Made by a program: the position numbers and the translations under genes. The notes under the pieces were generated by a model. The model saw only the letters and a list, made by a program, of their open reading frames with translations, was not told the origin of the DNA and ran no database searches. This document shows, piece after piece, positions 8,941-17,994 of a DNA stretch of 64,000 bases. Within the stretch, counting starts at the first letter, position 1. Every line of letters starts with the position of its first letter. Source of the stretch: Nitrosospira sp. (GTDB taxonomy: Bacteria > Pseudomonadota > Gammaproteobacteria > Burkholderiales > Nitrosomonadaceae); NCBI GenBank assembly GCA_013821425.1, contig JACDGV010000015.1, forward strand, positions 1-64,000. Direction: 5' to 3'.

Positions 8941-10134
8941 ATGAAAATTCATGAATACCAGGCAAAAGCGATTTTGCGTGAGTTTGGCGTTACCATCCCG
9001 CAAGGAATCGTGTGTTTCGGCGTGGAGGAAGCCGTGGAGGCTGCTGGAAAACTCGGTGGAGCCACGTGGGTGGTTAAGGCGCAGATTCATGCCGGTGGGC
9101 GCGGCAAGGGGGGTGGAGTGAAAGTGGCGAAGTCACTCGACGAAGTGAGAGAGCATGCAGGGAATATCCTGGGCATGACGCTGGTCACGCACCAGACCGG
9201 CGCCCGCGGTCAGGTTGTCCGGAGGCTTCTGGTTGAACAGGGCGTGGATATCAGGAAAGAATTCTATGTCGGCATAGTGATTGACCGTAGCTACCGGCGG
9301 GTCTGCATGATGGCAAGTGCGGAAGGAGGGGTGAATATCGAGGAGGTTGCCGCCAGGACGCCGGAAAAAATTCACAAACTGCTCATTGATCCGGTGGCAG
9401 GATTAGCCAACCACCACGCTGCGGACCTTTCCCGCAGAATCGGTGTCCCGGAAGCCGCTGTTGCAGAAGCGAGTATCCTGTTACAGGGTTTATACCGCGC
9501 CTACGAGAGTACCGATGCCTCGTTGCTGGAAATCAATCCACTTATACTCACGGCGGAGGATCGTGTCCTCGCGCTCGACGCGAAAATGAATTTTGATGAC
9601 AACGCGCTCTTCCGCCATGAGGATATTTCCGCAATGCGCGACCCGGATGAGGAAGATCCCGCTGAGATGGAGGCGTCCAGATATGATTTGTCCTACATTT
9701 CACTCGACGGCAACATTGGTTGTCTAGTTAATGGTGCGGGACTGGCAATGGCAACAATGGATATTATCAAGCTCTACGGGGGCAATCCTGCGAATTTCCT
9801 TGATGTGGGCGGTGGCGCTACTGCTGAAAAGGTGGCAGAGGCGTTCAAGCTGATGCTGCGAAATGCCGGCCTCCAAGCCATACTGGTTAATATATTCGGC
9901 GGAATCATGAAGTGTGACGTAATTGCCGAAGGCGTGGTGAAGGCGGCGAGAGAGGTGCAGTTAAGTGTGCCGCTGGTAGTGCGACTGGAAGGGACGAATG
10001 TGGATGTGGGGAGAAAAATACTCGCCGGGTCCGGGTTGCCGATTATTTCGGCAGAGAACATGGCGGATGCCGCGCAGAAGGCCGTAGCGGCCGCCTCGGT
10101 AGAGGGAGGCGCGGCGCATGGCCATCCTTATTGA
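8941..10134 (+). CDS. sucC: succinyl-CoA synthetase (ADP-forming) beta subunit
   Basis: This is the beta subunit of the TCA-cycle enzyme that converts succinyl-CoA to succinate with ATP formation. I chose the ATG at 8941 because [17 protein letters not shown] is the standard SucC N-terminus and GGGAG lies just upstream. An in-frame earlier start at 8884 would add 19 unrelated residues. The ATP-grasp domain is complete ([18 protein letters not shown] near residue 45, LLEINPL near 197), and the C-terminal CoA-ligase domain has [14 protein letters not shown] and NIFGGI. The length of 397 residues is normal. sucD begins 17 bases before this stop, so the two are translationally coupled. Malate thiokinase (MtkA) is a close relative, but the sequence fits SucC better. 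Confidence 0.95.
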   Translation: MKIHEYQAKAILREFGVTIPQGIVCFGVEEAVEAAGKLGGATWVVKAQIHAGGRGKGGGVKVAKSLDEVREHAGNILGMTLVTHQTGARGQVVRRLLVEQGVDIRKEFYVGIVIDRSYRRVCMMASAEGGVNIEEVAARTPEKIHKLLIDPVAGLANHHAADLSRRIGVPEAAVAEASILLQGLYRAYESTDASLLEINPLILTAEDRVLALDAKMNFDDNALFRHEDISAMRDPDEEDPAEMEASRYDLSYISLDGNIGCLVNGAGLAMATMDIIKLYGGNPANFLDVGGGATAEKVAEAFKLMLRNAGLQAILVNIFGGIMKCDVIAEGVVKAAREVQLSVPLVVRLEGTNVDVGRKILAGSGLPIISAENMADAAQKAVAAASVEGGAAHGHPY

Positions 10135-10996
10135 TGGTAACACCCGAGTCATGACTCAGGGCATTACAGGCAACACCGGTCAATTTCATACTCGCATGTG
10201 CCGCGACTATGCCTTTGGAAGAGATTGTTTTGTCTCGGGCGTGAATCCGAAGAAAGGGGGGGGGGATTTCGACGGCATTCCTGTTTTCGCTACCGTCAGA
10301 GAAGCGAAACAGGCCACCGGAGCCACGGTTTCAGTAATATACGTACCACCCCGGTTCGCTGCAGCGGCGATTGAAGAGGCGGTTGAGGCGGAACTGGAAC
10401 TGGTGATCTGTATAACCGAGGGCATTCCGGTTCGGGACATGCTACGGACCTGCTACAGCATGGAGGGGCGGAAGACGCGGCTTATAGGTCCCAACTGCCC
10501 GGGCATTATCACCCCCGATGAAATCAAGATTGGCATTATGCCGGGTTACATCCACAAGAAGGGGGGCGTCGGTGTCGTATCAAGGTCGGGCACGCTGACA
10601 TACGAAGCGGTGGCGCAACTAATGGAGCAGGGATTGGGGCAATCCACCTGTGTGGGCATCGGGGGTGATCCGGTCAATGGCCTGAAGCATCTCGATGTGT
10701 TGAAATTGTTCAACGACGATGACGAAACCGATGCGGTTTTGATGGTGGGCGAAATTGGCGGTACGGACGAGGAAGATTGCGCGCTGTGGGTCAGGGACAA
10801 TATGCATAAACCCATAGTGGGATATATTGCGGGCCTGACGGCACCCCCCGGCAGGCGCATGGGACATGCCGGCGCTGTCATCTCGGGCGGCAAGGGTACG
10901 GCGCAGGAGAAGCTTGCGGTGCTGGAGGAGTGCGGAATCAAGGTGGCACGCAACCCGGCCGAGATGGGCAAGGTACTTAAATCAGTGTTGCGGTAA
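10118..10996 (+). CDS. sucD: succinyl-CoA synthetase alpha subunit
   Basis: The alpha subunit carries the CoA-binding Rossmann domain ([12 protein letters not shown] at residues 14-25) and the phosphorylated catalytic histidine in [17 protein letters not shown] (His250). [10 protein letters not shown] and [10 protein letters not shown] are also typical. Its 292 residues match the family. The start overlaps the end of sucC by 17 bases, as expected for a two-subunit operon with equimolar synthesis. The Sdh and 2-oxoglutarate dehydrogenase genes are not adjacent in this window. No terminator is obvious before the next gene, which begins only about 50 bases later on the same strand. Confidence 0.95.
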   Translation: MAILIDGNTRVMTQGITGNTGQFHTRMCRDYAFGRDCFVSGVNPKKGGGDFDGIPVFATVREAKQATGATVSVIYVPPRFAAAAIEEAVEAELELVICITEGIPVRDMLRTCYSMEGRKTRLIGPNCPGIITPDEIKIGIMPGYIHKKGGVGVVSRSGTLTYEAVAQLMEQGLGQSTCVGIGGDPVNGLKHLDVLKLFNDDDETDAVLMVGEIGGTDEEDCALWVRDNMHKPIVGYIAGLTAPPGRRMGHAGAVISGGKGTAQEKLAVLEECGIKVARNPAEMGKVLKSVLR

Positions 10997-11049
10997 TCTT
11001 CTCGAAGACTCTATAAGCAGGCTTGGCAGACGTCCATGGTTTTTTTGCG

Positions 11050-11961
11050 ATGACATTTTTTTCGTTGATTTTCGCTGCCTTGCTGGAACGCTGGCGCGCC
11101 GGTAACGATCGCAATAGCGCAATTCTACTGTTCATTTCATACGCTGATTCGCTGGAGAGATACTTCAATACTGGCCTGCGTCGTCATGGGGTAGCTGCCT
11201 GGATCGCGGCGCTGGCGCCCGTGCTGATACTCACCGCCTGGATCTACTATCTGTTGCACAGCCTCAGTCCCCTGCTGGCGTGGGCATGGAACGTACTGAT
11301 ATTGTATCTCACCATGGGTTTTCGCCAGTTCACCAACTCGTTCGCTGAAATCAAAGCTGCTCTCACGGATGGAGATTTGCTTCTAGCCCGCAAGCTGTTG
11401 AGGGAGTCGCATGGGGTTCGGGCCGAAACGCTCGGTAGCGAGGAAATTGCCCGGGTAACCATCGAAATGGGGCTGATTTACTCGCACCGGTATGTGTTCG
11501 GTATCATCATCTGCTTCGCCCTCCTGCCGGGACCGCTAGGCGCCGTGCTCTATCGACTCGCGGAATTATTGAACGAACGTTGGGGTAGCCGGCCAGATGC
11601 ATTCGGCGAATTTGCGGTAAAAGCATTCGAGGTTATAGACTGGCTTCCTGCAAGGTTGACCGCCATCAGTTTCGCTATCGCAGGCAATTTCGAAGATGCG
11701 GTTTATTGCTGGCGCGCGCAGGCGGCGTCATGGATGAGCCATAATCAGGGCATCATTCTCGCTAGTGGCGCCGGCGCTCTCGGCGTCTGTCTGGGGGACT
11801 CGCCGAAAGCAGCGGGGAGCAAGCACTATCGTCCTGAATTGGGGGTGGGCGAAGAGGCTGACGTGGATTTTTTGCAAAGTACCGTTGGCCTGGTCTGGCG
11901 CACACTCGTTTCGTGGCTTCTTCTGTTGTTGCTGCTGGAGCTTGCGGGTTGGGCAGGGTGA
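11050..11961 (+). CDS. CobD/CbiB-family membrane protein
   Basis: The product (303 residues from the ATG at 11050, MTFFSLIFAALLER) has a hydrophobic N-terminal segment, central helices and a C-terminal hydrophobic anchor (LVSWLLLLLLLELAGW). The motif pattern FRQFTNSFAEIKAAL...D...AR..L matches the CobD/CbiB/AmpE superfamily as annotated in betaproteobacteria. True CobD makes adenosylcobinamide phosphate in cobalamin synthesis, but these betaproteobacterial homologues have no proven role and could be AmpE-like. No other cob gene is nearby. An alternative TTG start at 11023 lacks support. The gene follows sucD closely and may be cotranscribed with it. Confidence 0.7.
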   Translation: MTFFSLIFAALLERWRAGNDRNSAILLFISYADSLERYFNTGLRRHGVAAWIAALAPVLILTAWIYYLLHSLSPLLAWAWNVLILYLTMGFRQFTNSFAEIKAALTDGDLLLARKLLRESHGVRAETLGSEEIARVTIEMGLIYSHRYVFGIIICFALLPGPLGAVLYRLAELLNERWGSRPDAFGEFAVKAFEVIDWLPARLTAISFAIAGNFEDAVYCWRAQAASWMSHNQGIILASGAGALGVCLGDSPKAAGSKHYRPELGVGEEADVDFLQSTVGLVWRTLVSWLLLLLLLELAGWAG

Positions 11962-12060
11962 GGAAAAGAGTAAATTGCCAGGCTGTTCTGTTGCGCTTCG
12001 CAGTTAACGTTAATCTTCGGTGGCGGATACAGGCGCTAATCATTACTCCCTGGCTACGAG

Positions 12061-12126
12061 GGCAATCCTGAACAAGTTTTGGGCCGGAGGGAATGCCCGG
12101 CGCGCAGGACTTGTTCAGGGCTTCCT
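12061..12126. repeat. MITE-like inverted-repeat element, copy 1
   Basis: CCTGAACAAGT at 12067 is matched by its inverted copy ACTTGTTCAGG just before CTTCC at 12121-12125, enclosing about 40 bases. The same ends occur at 22291-22595 (full element) and 50563 (one end). The transcript would fold into a hairpin. It lies in the gap between the CobD-like gene and the small lipoprotein gene. Confidence 0.6.
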
Positions 12127-12221
12127 TAAATGACGGCGCGACAGACGTCTTCTGCGGAGGGCCTCAAATAGTAGTCCGGGATAGTAATACCTGAGCATTT
12201 TGTGTAACGTCGAGGAGGACG

Positions 12222-12503
12222 ATGATGCGTTTAATCACGGTACTGTGTCTCGTTGCAACGGTGGCCGGGTGTGCGGCCACGGAGCAGAGCCAGCGTCCCG
12301 CGGCCGGGCCACTGCCTGCCAGCGCGCGGCCGGCCTATAACCTTAGCGGCTATTCGCCAGCATTCAAGGATGGTTATGTTGATGGTTGCGAAACGGCAAA
12401 AAAAAGTACCTACGGGCTCAAGGACGAACGCCGGTTTCCTGTCGACGCGCAATACCGGCTGGGCTGGAACGACGGGTTTAGCCTGTGTGGCAGGAAACCG
12501 TAG
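12222..12503 (+). CDS. small lipoprotein, unknown function
   Basis: The 93-residue product has a lipoprotein signal peptide with lipobox VAGC (VLCLVATVAGCAA), so it should be lipidated at Cys17. The mature part contains PAYNLSGYSPAFKDGYVDGC and RLGWNDGFSLC, a paired 'GY.DGC...GWNDG..LC' arrangement with two cysteines that could form a disulfide. I recall this pattern in short uncharacterised lipoproteins of proteobacteria. A good ribosome site (GAGGAGG) precedes the ATG. It stands between a repeat element and dacC. Function unknown. Confidence 0.65.
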   Translation: MMRLITVLCLVATVAGCAATEQSQRPAAGPLPASARPAYNLSGYSPAFKDGYVDGCETAKKSTYGLKDERRFPVDAQYRLGWNDGFSLCGRKP

Positions 12504-12637
12504 CGAAAAATAGCACGACCCTCGAACTTGTGGGCAGTCCTCCCTGGGATACGTCGCCGGCAAAATCAGAGGTATATTCCGGGTGGCCTGATGTGTTTCA
12601 CGTGGCTGGGATATAATAAGGTTTTTTACTGCTGTCC

Positions 12638-13777
12638 ATGACACGTTTACTCCCATTATTGCTGTGCCTGTTCGTTTTGCCTGCTATCGCCCAGGAAGAC
12701 CCGTTTTCCAGGGCGCCCCAATCTCTATCGGTGGCCGCCAAGTCATACATACTCACTGACTTTCAAAGCGGCCAGACCCTGATCGGTGAGAACGTCCATG
12801 AACGTATAGAACCGGCATCTCTCACAAAGCTGATGGGCGCGTATGTGGTTTTCTCCGCGCTTTATCAGAAACGCGTCACCCTGACGCAGAATGTGCCGGT
12901 GTCCGAGCGTGCCTGGCGCGCGGAGGGGTCGCGCATGTTTATCGAACCCAACAAAGCGGTAACCATTGATGAACTGATGCGCGGGTTGATCGTACAGTCT
13001 GGTAACGATGCTTCCATCGCTCTGGCGGAAGCGATTGCCGGATCGGAGAGCGCTTTCGTTCAAATAATGAACAAGGAAGCCAGCCGTTTGGGTATGAGGA
13101 ACACGCGTTTCGCCAATTCAACCGGTTTGCCGCATCCGGAGCATTATAGTACCGCTTACGATCTTGCCTTGCTCGCCGCAGCCATAATCAGGGATTTTCC
13201 GGAATATTACCCGCTTTACTCGCTGCGCGAGTATACACATAACAAGATCACCCAGGCGAATCGCAACCGTTTGCTCTGGCTCGATCCCAACGTCGATGGC
13301 CTCAAGACAGGACATACTGAAGCCGCTGGCTATTGCCTCATTACCTCAGGCCGCCGCAGCGACCGACGGTTGATTTCCGTCGTCATTGGAACCGCTTCTG
13401 ATACTGCGCGTACCCTGGAAAGCCAGCGTTTGTTGAATTACGGTTTTCAGTTCTACGACACCGTTCGCTTGTATCCGAAGGAACATGAAGTTGTCGCGAT
13501 CCAGCTATGGAAGGGCGCCCAGGACAAGCTCAAGACCGGATTTGGCTATGATATTTATTTTTCACTTCCCAGAAATGAGGCCGACAAGCTGAAAGCCAGG
13601 ATGGAATACAAGCAACCCCTGATGGCCCCCATTAATGCAGGGCAAAAGGTGGGCGTCGTAAAGTTCACGTTCGACGGCAAGCCCGTGGCGGAACATCCGC
13701 TGGTAGCCCTGGAAACCGTGAGCGCCGGGAACTTCGTTGGCCGCGCCTGGGATAGTATGCGTCTGTTATTCAATTAA
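12638..13777 (+). CDS. dacC: D-alanyl-D-alanine carboxypeptidase (PBP5/6 type)
   Basis: This penicillin-binding protein trims the terminal D-Ala from peptidoglycan pentapeptides in the periplasm. All three active-site motifs are present: SLTK at 61-64 (nucleophile Ser61), SGN at 121-123 and KTG at 223-225. A signal peptide covers residues 1-19 (LLPLLLCLFVLPAIA-Q). The C-terminal third is the beta-rich PBP5_C domain and ends with an amphipathic anchor (NFVGRAWDSMRLLF). At 379 residues it has the usual length. The order dacC, D-amino-acid transaminase, DUF493, lipB, lipA matches a common proteobacterial block. The dacA versus dacC name is arbitrary here. Confidence 0.92.
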   Translation: MTRLLPLLLCLFVLPAIAQEDPFSRAPQSLSVAAKSYILTDFQSGQTLIGENVHERIEPASLTKLMGAYVVFSALYQKRVTLTQNVPVSERAWRAEGSRMFIEPNKAVTIDELMRGLIVQSGNDASIALAEAIAGSESAFVQIMNKEASRLGMRNTRFANSTGLPHPEHYSTAYDLALLAAAIIRDFPEYYPLYSLREYTHNKITQANRNRLLWLDPNVDGLKTGHTEAAGYCLITSGRRSDRRLISVVIGTASDTARTLESQRLLNYGFQFYDTVRLYPKEHEVVAIQLWKGAQDKLKTGFGYDIYFSLPRNEADKLKARMEYKQPLMAPINAGQKVGVVKFTFDGKPVAEHPLVALETVSAGNFVGRAWDSMRLLFN

Positions 13778-13831
13778 GAATGGATTCCGTATGCACGTGT
13801 TCCGCTGCCAGCGTTTTTTTCGGCCCTCATC

Positions 13832-14695
13832 ATGATTTATCTCAACGGTGATTTCATGCCTATCGAGCATGCTCGCATTTCGGTGCTGGATAGAGGGTTT
13901 ATTTTCGGAGATGGCGTATATGAAGTAATCCCGGTGTATTCCAGGAAGCCGTTTCGTCTGGTTGATCATTTGCTTCGGCTACAGCACAGTCTTGATGGCA
14001 TTCGTCTGCAGAATCCGCACTCCAGCGAGGAATGGCGCACCCTGCTGGAGCAAATCGTCGTGCGCAATGAAAGCGACGATCAATACCTGTACCTGCATGT
14101 TACCCGAGGCATAGCCCGACGGGACCATGCCTTCCCGCAAGGGGTCGTACCGACGGTATTCATCATGAGCAACCCGTTGCTTGCACCCCCCAATGGGCTG
14201 CTTGCCACAGGTGTTGCAGCTATCACAGCCTCTGATAACCGGTGGCTGCGCTGCGATATCAAGGCAATCTCGCTGTTGCCGAATGTTCTGCTGCGCCAGA
14301 TGGCGATTGATGCAGGTGCAATGGAAACCGTGCTGCTGCGTGATGGCTTTATGACCGAGGGCGCGGCTAGCAATATCTTTGTGGTAAAAGATGGCGTTCT
14401 GCTGGCTCCACCAAAAAATCATCTGATGTTGCCGGGCATTACCTATGATGTTGTGCTTGAATTGGCGGCTGGCGATAATATCCCTGTTGAAGTGAGGCCA
14501 ATCGCCGAACATGAAGTGCGAACTGCCGATGAAATTTTGCTGACATCTTCGACCCGGGAAATCATGGCTGTAACCCGTGTTGATGACAAAGAGGTAGGTA
14601 GGGGAAAACCGGGAGCAATGTTCGCGTTGCTGTACCGGCTCTACCAGGAATACAAGGCTACGGTCATGCGAGCCGGCACTTCAGCATACCCATGA
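13832..14695 (+). CDS. dat: D-amino-acid transaminase (PLP fold type IV)
   Basis: The enzyme interconverts D-alanine or D-glutamate with their 2-oxo acids. The frame shows MIYLNGDFMPIEHARISVLDRGFIFGDGVYEVIPVY, typical of the family, the PLP lysine in CDIKAISLLPN (Lys144), and the cofactor-phosphate region TEGAASNIFVV and LTSSTREIMAVT. The length of 287 is standard. Branched-chain aminotransferase and aminodeoxychorismate lyase share the fold, but the GDGVYEVIPVY start and the neighbouring dacC favour Dat. Its stop overlaps the ATG of the DUF493 gene (ATGA), so the two are coupled. Confidence 0.9.
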   Translation: MIYLNGDFMPIEHARISVLDRGFIFGDGVYEVIPVYSRKPFRLVDHLLRLQHSLDGIRLQNPHSSEEWRTLLEQIVVRNESDDQYLYLHVTRGIARRDHAFPQGVVPTVFIMSNPLLAPPNGLLATGVAAITASDNRWLRCDIKAISLLPNVLLRQMAIDAGAMETVLLRDGFMTEGAASNIFVVKDGVLLAPPKNHLMLPGITYDVVLELAAGDNIPVEVRPIAEHEVRTADEILLTSSTREIMAVTRVDDKEVGRGKPGAMFALLYRLYQEYKATVMRAGTSAYP

Positions 14696-15108
14696 ATTCC
14701 TCCGGCGAAGTTTCCCTGATCGAATATCCCTGCGATTTTCCCATCAAGGTCATGGGACGAGTCGGCCCTTCGACGGCTCCCTCATCGACTCCCTCATCGC
14801 TTAGTGCACCGGCGAGTTTTCCAGATGGGCCGCTCGACCCGACGGACGAATTTTTTATCGCCATGCCTGCGCCGGAGGGCGCAAGTGCCGTGCTATTAGA
14901 GCAGCGCCGCCAGGAATTCACCCAGGCGGTGCTGATAATCGTCAAACGTCATGCGCCTGATTTCGACGAGACAAGCGTGGAAGTCAGGATCAGCAGGAAA
15001 AACACGTATCTTAGCCTTACCTGTACCATTCGTGCCGTTTCCCGCGCCCAGCTGGACGCGCTCTACCAAGACCTGTGCGACCATCCGTCGGTGGTGATGG
15101 TGCTTTGA
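14692..15108 (+). CDS. ybeD: DUF493 (YbeD-like) protein with an internal Pro/Ser-rich insertion
   Basis: DUF493 proteins are small ACT-like regulators found next to lipB. Residues 1-23 (SLIEYPCDFPIKVMGR) and 74-138 (EFTQAVLIIVKRHAPDF...SRAQLDALYQDLCDHPSVVMVL) match the family well. Residues 24-73 are an extra segment of about 50 residues rich in Pro, Ser and Ala, which makes the protein 138 residues instead of about 90. The gene overlaps the transaminase stop by four bases and its 3' end is close to lipB. The name follows the E. coli relative. No biochemical role is established. Confidence 0.85.
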   Translation: MNSSGEVSLIEYPCDFPIKVMGRVGPSTAPSSTPSSLSAPASFPDGPLDPTDEFFIAMPAPEGASAVLLEQRRQEFTQAVLIIVKRHAPDFDETSVEVRISRKNTYLSLTCTIRAVSRAQLDALYQDLCDHPSVVMVL

Positions 15109-15143
15109 CGCGTTCGACAAATTCTTCCACAGTCTTTTCAGTG

Positions 15144-15791
15144 ATGAATTCGTTTCATCTTGAAACAGGAACTGGCAGCTCGAACATTAGAATCAGATAT
15201 GCAGGCCTGCTGGATTATCTGTCTATCTGGCGGGCAATGAAAGATTTTACCGACTCTCGGACAAAACATACGCTCGACGAGATCTGGCTATTGCAGCATC
15301 CCCCGGTCTACACACAGGGTGTCGCGGGTAAACCGGAACATCTGCTCTATAACGACGGAATTCTCGTCATCCGGACAGATCGGGGCGGCCAGATTACGTA
15401 TCACGGTCCGGGTCAGATCATTGCGTACTTGCTGCTGGATATGCGGCGCCTCAAGCTCGGCGTACGCGAACTGGTGAGAAAAATGGAAGCCGCCGTGGTA
15501 GACTTGCTTTGGGATTACGGCATCACTGCAGCAGGCTCGGCTGGGGCACCTGGAGTGTATGTAGGCAATGCAAAAATTGCGGCGTTGGGACTGAAAATAA
15601 AAAACGGCTGTTGCTATCATGGACTGGCTCTTAACGTAAACATGGACCTGATCCCCTTTGCCGCAATTAACCCTTGCGGCTATACAGGATTGCGGGTAAC
15701 CCAGACCTGTGATCTTGGTGTCACAGATGGAGTGGAAACGCTGAGTAACCGGCTCGCTAAAAAATTACAGGCGAGAATCGCAGGTTATTAG
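15144..15791 (+). CDS. lipB: octanoyl-[acyl-carrier-protein]:protein N-octanoyltransferase
   Basis: LipB transfers octanoate from ACP to the lipoyl domains of 2-oxoacid dehydrogenases and GcvH. Counting from ATG 15144, the catalytic lysine lies in GVYVGNAKIAALG (Lys144) and the catalytic cysteine in NPCGYTGLRVTQ (Cys178). RGGQITYHGPGQ is the substrate-binding signature. The open frame extends upstream to 15075, but that part overlaps the DUF493 gene and is unlike LipB, so the ATG at 15144 is preferred. The length of 215 is normal. lipA follows after about 215 bases on the same strand. Confidence 0.93.
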   Translation: MNSFHLETGTGSSNIRIRYAGLLDYLSIWRAMKDFTDSRTKHTLDEIWLLQHPPVYTQGVAGKPEHLLYNDGILVIRTDRGGQITYHGPGQIIAYLLLDMRRLKLGVRELVRKMEAAVVDLLWDYGITAAGSAGAPGVYVGNAKIAALGLKIKNGCCYHGLALNVNMDLIPFAAINPCGYTGLRVTQTCDLGVTDGVETLSNRLAKKLQARIAGY

Positions 15792-15954
15792 GAGAGCCGA
15801 AAGCACCTCCAGATTCAACATTCCATACAAAATCCACGTGCCGGTTGTCGGGAATTAAAAATGCGCGCCGCAGCTTTTCATGCAGTTCGGACCTGCTTGA
15901 ATCTGGCGCAACATGACATATCAACGTGATATATATGAAGGCCCCCGATTTCAT
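15757..15954 (-). CDS. possible small ORF antisense to the lipB-lipA gap
   Basis: A minus-strand frame starting at ATG 15954 (or 15966) encodes 65 residues that read like a real protein: KSGAFIYITLICHVAPDSS, then LHEKLRRAFLIPDNRHVDFVWN. It fills the unusually wide gap between lipB and lipA and overlaps the lipB 3' end by about 35 bases. An AGGA lies about 12 bases before the upstream ATG. I do not recognise the family, and chance remains possible. Confidence 0.3.
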   Translation of the reverse strand: MKSGAFIYITLICHVAPDSSRSELHEKLRRAFLIPDNRHVDFVWNVESGGAFGSPNNLRFSPVIF

Positions 15955-16006
15955 TTCGCACAGCATGAATTTTCGTATTCCTGATCTCGAGATATAGCTC
16001 CTTCCC

Positions 16007-16951
16007 ATGACGATTGACACCCGCCAGAAAGGTGCGGCTAAGACCGCACGCAATCCGATCAAAATCATGCCCCAGCCTCCTGGCGAGTTATTGCGTAAAC
16101 CGTCGTGGATTCGGGTGCGCTCATCCAATAGCCAGGAGTTCTACGAAGTCAAGCGGATTCTGCGGGAGCAGAAACTGCATACCGTGTGCGAAGAGGCATC
16201 CTGTCCCAATATAGGAGAGTGCTTCGGCAAAGGTACCGCAACCTTCATGATTCTCGGTGACCTTTGTACCCGTCGTTGTCCATTCTGTGATGTGGCGCAC
16301 GGCAGACCGTTGCCTCCGGACGCGCAGGAGCCCCTGCATCTGGCGCAGTCCATCGCCGCCATGAAATTGAAGTATGTCGTAATCACCAGCGTTGACCGCG
16401 ACGATCTGCGTGACGGCGGCGCACAGCATTTCGTGGATTGCATACGCGAGATTCGCGCTCGTTCCCCACAGACAAAAATAGAAATTCTTGTGCCGGATTT
16501 CCGTGGAAGGCTGGATGTTGCGCTGGAAAAGCTGTTCGCCTGCCCGCCGGATGTGCTGAATCATAATCTGGAAACTGTGCCGCGGCTCTACAGGCAATGC
16601 CGTCCGGGAGCAGATTACGCCCATTCGCTCAGGTTATTGAAAGATTTCAAGGCGCGTTTTCCCGATATTCCTACCAAATCAGGTTTAATGCTGGGCTTGG
16701 GGGAAAAGGATGAGGAAATTCTTGAAGTAATGCACAATCTGCGCGAGCATGATGTCGAGATGCTTACAATCGGGCAATATCTTCAACCCAGTACCGGACA
16801 TCTGCCCGTGATGCGCTATGTTTCACCCGCGGGGTTCAAGGACCTGGAACGCGCCGCGATCGAGATGGGTTTCAGTAATGCTGCTTGTGGTCCAATGGTG
16901 CGTTCCAGCTACCATGCCGACCAGCAGGCGCATGAGGCGGGCATCAAGTAG
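16007..16951 (+). CDS. lipA: lipoyl synthase (radical SAM)
   Basis: LipA inserts two sulfur atoms into the octanoyl group attached by LipB. Both iron-sulfur clusters are encoded: the auxiliary cluster [12 protein letters not shown] (Cys61, 66, 72) and the radical [11 protein letters not shown] (Cys87, 91, 94). The C-terminal RSSYHA motif, whose serine ligates the auxiliary cluster, is present. The length of 314 residues is normal, and the N-terminal 25 residues are a variable extension. It pairs with lipB just upstream. The ATG at 16007 follows CTCCTTCCC, so the ribosome site is weak. Confidence 0.95.
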   Translation: MTIDTRQKGAAKTARNPIKIMPQPPGELLRKPSWIRVRSSNSQEFYEVKRILREQKLHTVCEEASCPNIGECFGKGTATFMILGDLCTRRCPFCDVAHGRPLPPDAQEPLHLAQSIAAMKLKYVVITSVDRDDLRDGGAQHFVDCIREIRARSPQTKIEILVPDFRGRLDVALEKLFACPPDVLNHNLETVPRLYRQCRPGADYAHSLRLLKDFKARFPDIPTKSGLMLGLGEKDEEILEVMHNLREHDVEMLTIGQYLQPSTGHLPVMRYVSPAGFKDLERAAIEMGFSNAACGPMVRSSYHADQQAHEAGIK

Positions 16952-17028
16952 TTACGAGCTAAACGATAAAGCAGAAATCAGGCAGCTTCTTCAGCGCCGG
17001 TCAAGCCGGCGCCGTGGGAGGAGCCTCA

Positions 17029-17221
17029 ATGCATACCATTACTGTTTTTATTGTTTGGCTTCCTTGGTTTCATTCCCGCCTTTGCCGGCGGACTCGATGC
17101 CCTTTCAGAAGAAGAGGTTGCCGCGGAACTGAAGCAAGCGCTTACTCAGAGTGCCGGGGCGCGAGTTGAGAGCAGCCAATTAGGGGCGGCAGGTCGTTTA
17201 CGGGACGGTGCCAAAAGGTAA
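17029..17221 (+). pseudogene. truncated DUF4197 gene with a frameshift
   Basis: A ribosome site (GGGAGGAGCC) precedes ATG 17029. One base after the first few codons, a shifted frame reads LFLLFGFLGFIPAFAGG (a signal peptide) and then LDALSEEEVAAELKQALTQSAGARVE. That matches the N-terminus of periplasmic DUF4197 proteins (L...D...GLK.AL..G...AV..LG). It ends at a stop at 17219-17221, while the normal protein continues for about 170 more residues. The gene is therefore broken twice, by an early frameshift and by loss of most of the domain. It is tail-to-tail with the Mla-type operon. Confidence 0.5.
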
Positions 17222-17250
17222 AAGGGAATAGAACGCCCGATTTTGCTCGG

Positions 17251-17994
17251 TCATGTATGGCTGACGAAAGCCTGATAAAGCTGGTAGTTCCCCGAAGTCG
17301 CGCCGTATTTGCCATCCCATGCCGTTTTGGGCGAGGCGGAGGCTTTATTGCCTTGCGCCTGCCGTTTTTCGTCATCCGCTGCCAATTCCTCTACAAGCCA
17401 GTCGATCAGTTGCCCGATCAGTTTATCGCTCGAGTCAGTCAGGGCCCGTACTGCCCCGCTGGCATCAGGTGAAGGCGCTGCCTGATCAATGCTAAAAATA
17501 CGCTGAGCAATCAATGAGCGCGAAGCCCGCTCTATAAGGCTGGCGCGAAATTCCACCGTCGCCCGGCTTTTGCCGGGAGTATCAAACAGTTGCGTAAATT
17601 CTTCAAGCTGGAGACGCAGGACATAATCCGTTTTGGCTCCATCCGCGGTGCCTACCACGCCGTTTCGATTGATAGTGGCAATCCGGTTCCTGACCCGCTG
17701 GGTGAGGAGTGTTGCGGGTGAAGCAGCCCAGCGGCTGTTGGCGTAGGAATGGGACTGCGCTAGGTCATGATATGCCAAGCGGTAATGAATCGCCGTGCTA
17801 TCGAGCCAGGCTGGCGCCACGGCTTCCGCCACCGATAAACTTGCTTGCATGCGCATGCTCCCGGACCCGCCGGAGGTACCGGATGCGGTTGATAGCCGCT
17901 GAAAACCGAAGTCATAAACCGACGCCGGTGTCAAACTCCGGGGTCCGATACATCCCGCCAGGGTTACCATCGCAAGAATAAGAAGTTTTTTCAT
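17251..17994 (-). CDS. ABC-type transport auxiliary lipoprotein (PqiC/MlaB-neighbour type)
   Basis: The 247-residue protein has a lipoprotein signal (LLILAMVTLAGC), so it should be anchored at Cys15, probably in the outer membrane. The mature part carries the pattern PASVYDFG..., RLAYHDLAQSHSYANSRWAASPATLLTQRVRNRI, typical of the ABC-type transport auxiliary lipoprotein family (PF03886-like) that accompanies MCE transporters. It is the last gene of the four-gene operon MlaE-MlaF-MlaD-lipoprotein and overlaps the MlaD stop by four bases. It may receive or deliver phospholipids at the outer membrane. Confidence 0.8.
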   Translation of the reverse strand: MKKLLILAMVTLAGCIGPRSLTPASVYDFGFQRLSTASGTSGGSGSMRMQASLSVAEAVAPAWLDSTAIHYRLAYHDLAQSHSYANSRWAASPATLLTQRVRNRIATINRNGVVGTADGAKTDYVLRLQLEEFTQLFDTPGKSRATVEFRASLIERASRSLIAQRIFSIDQAAPSPDASGAVRALTDSSDKLIGQLIDWLVEELAADDEKRQAQGNKASASPKTAWDGKYGATSGNYQLYQAFVSHT

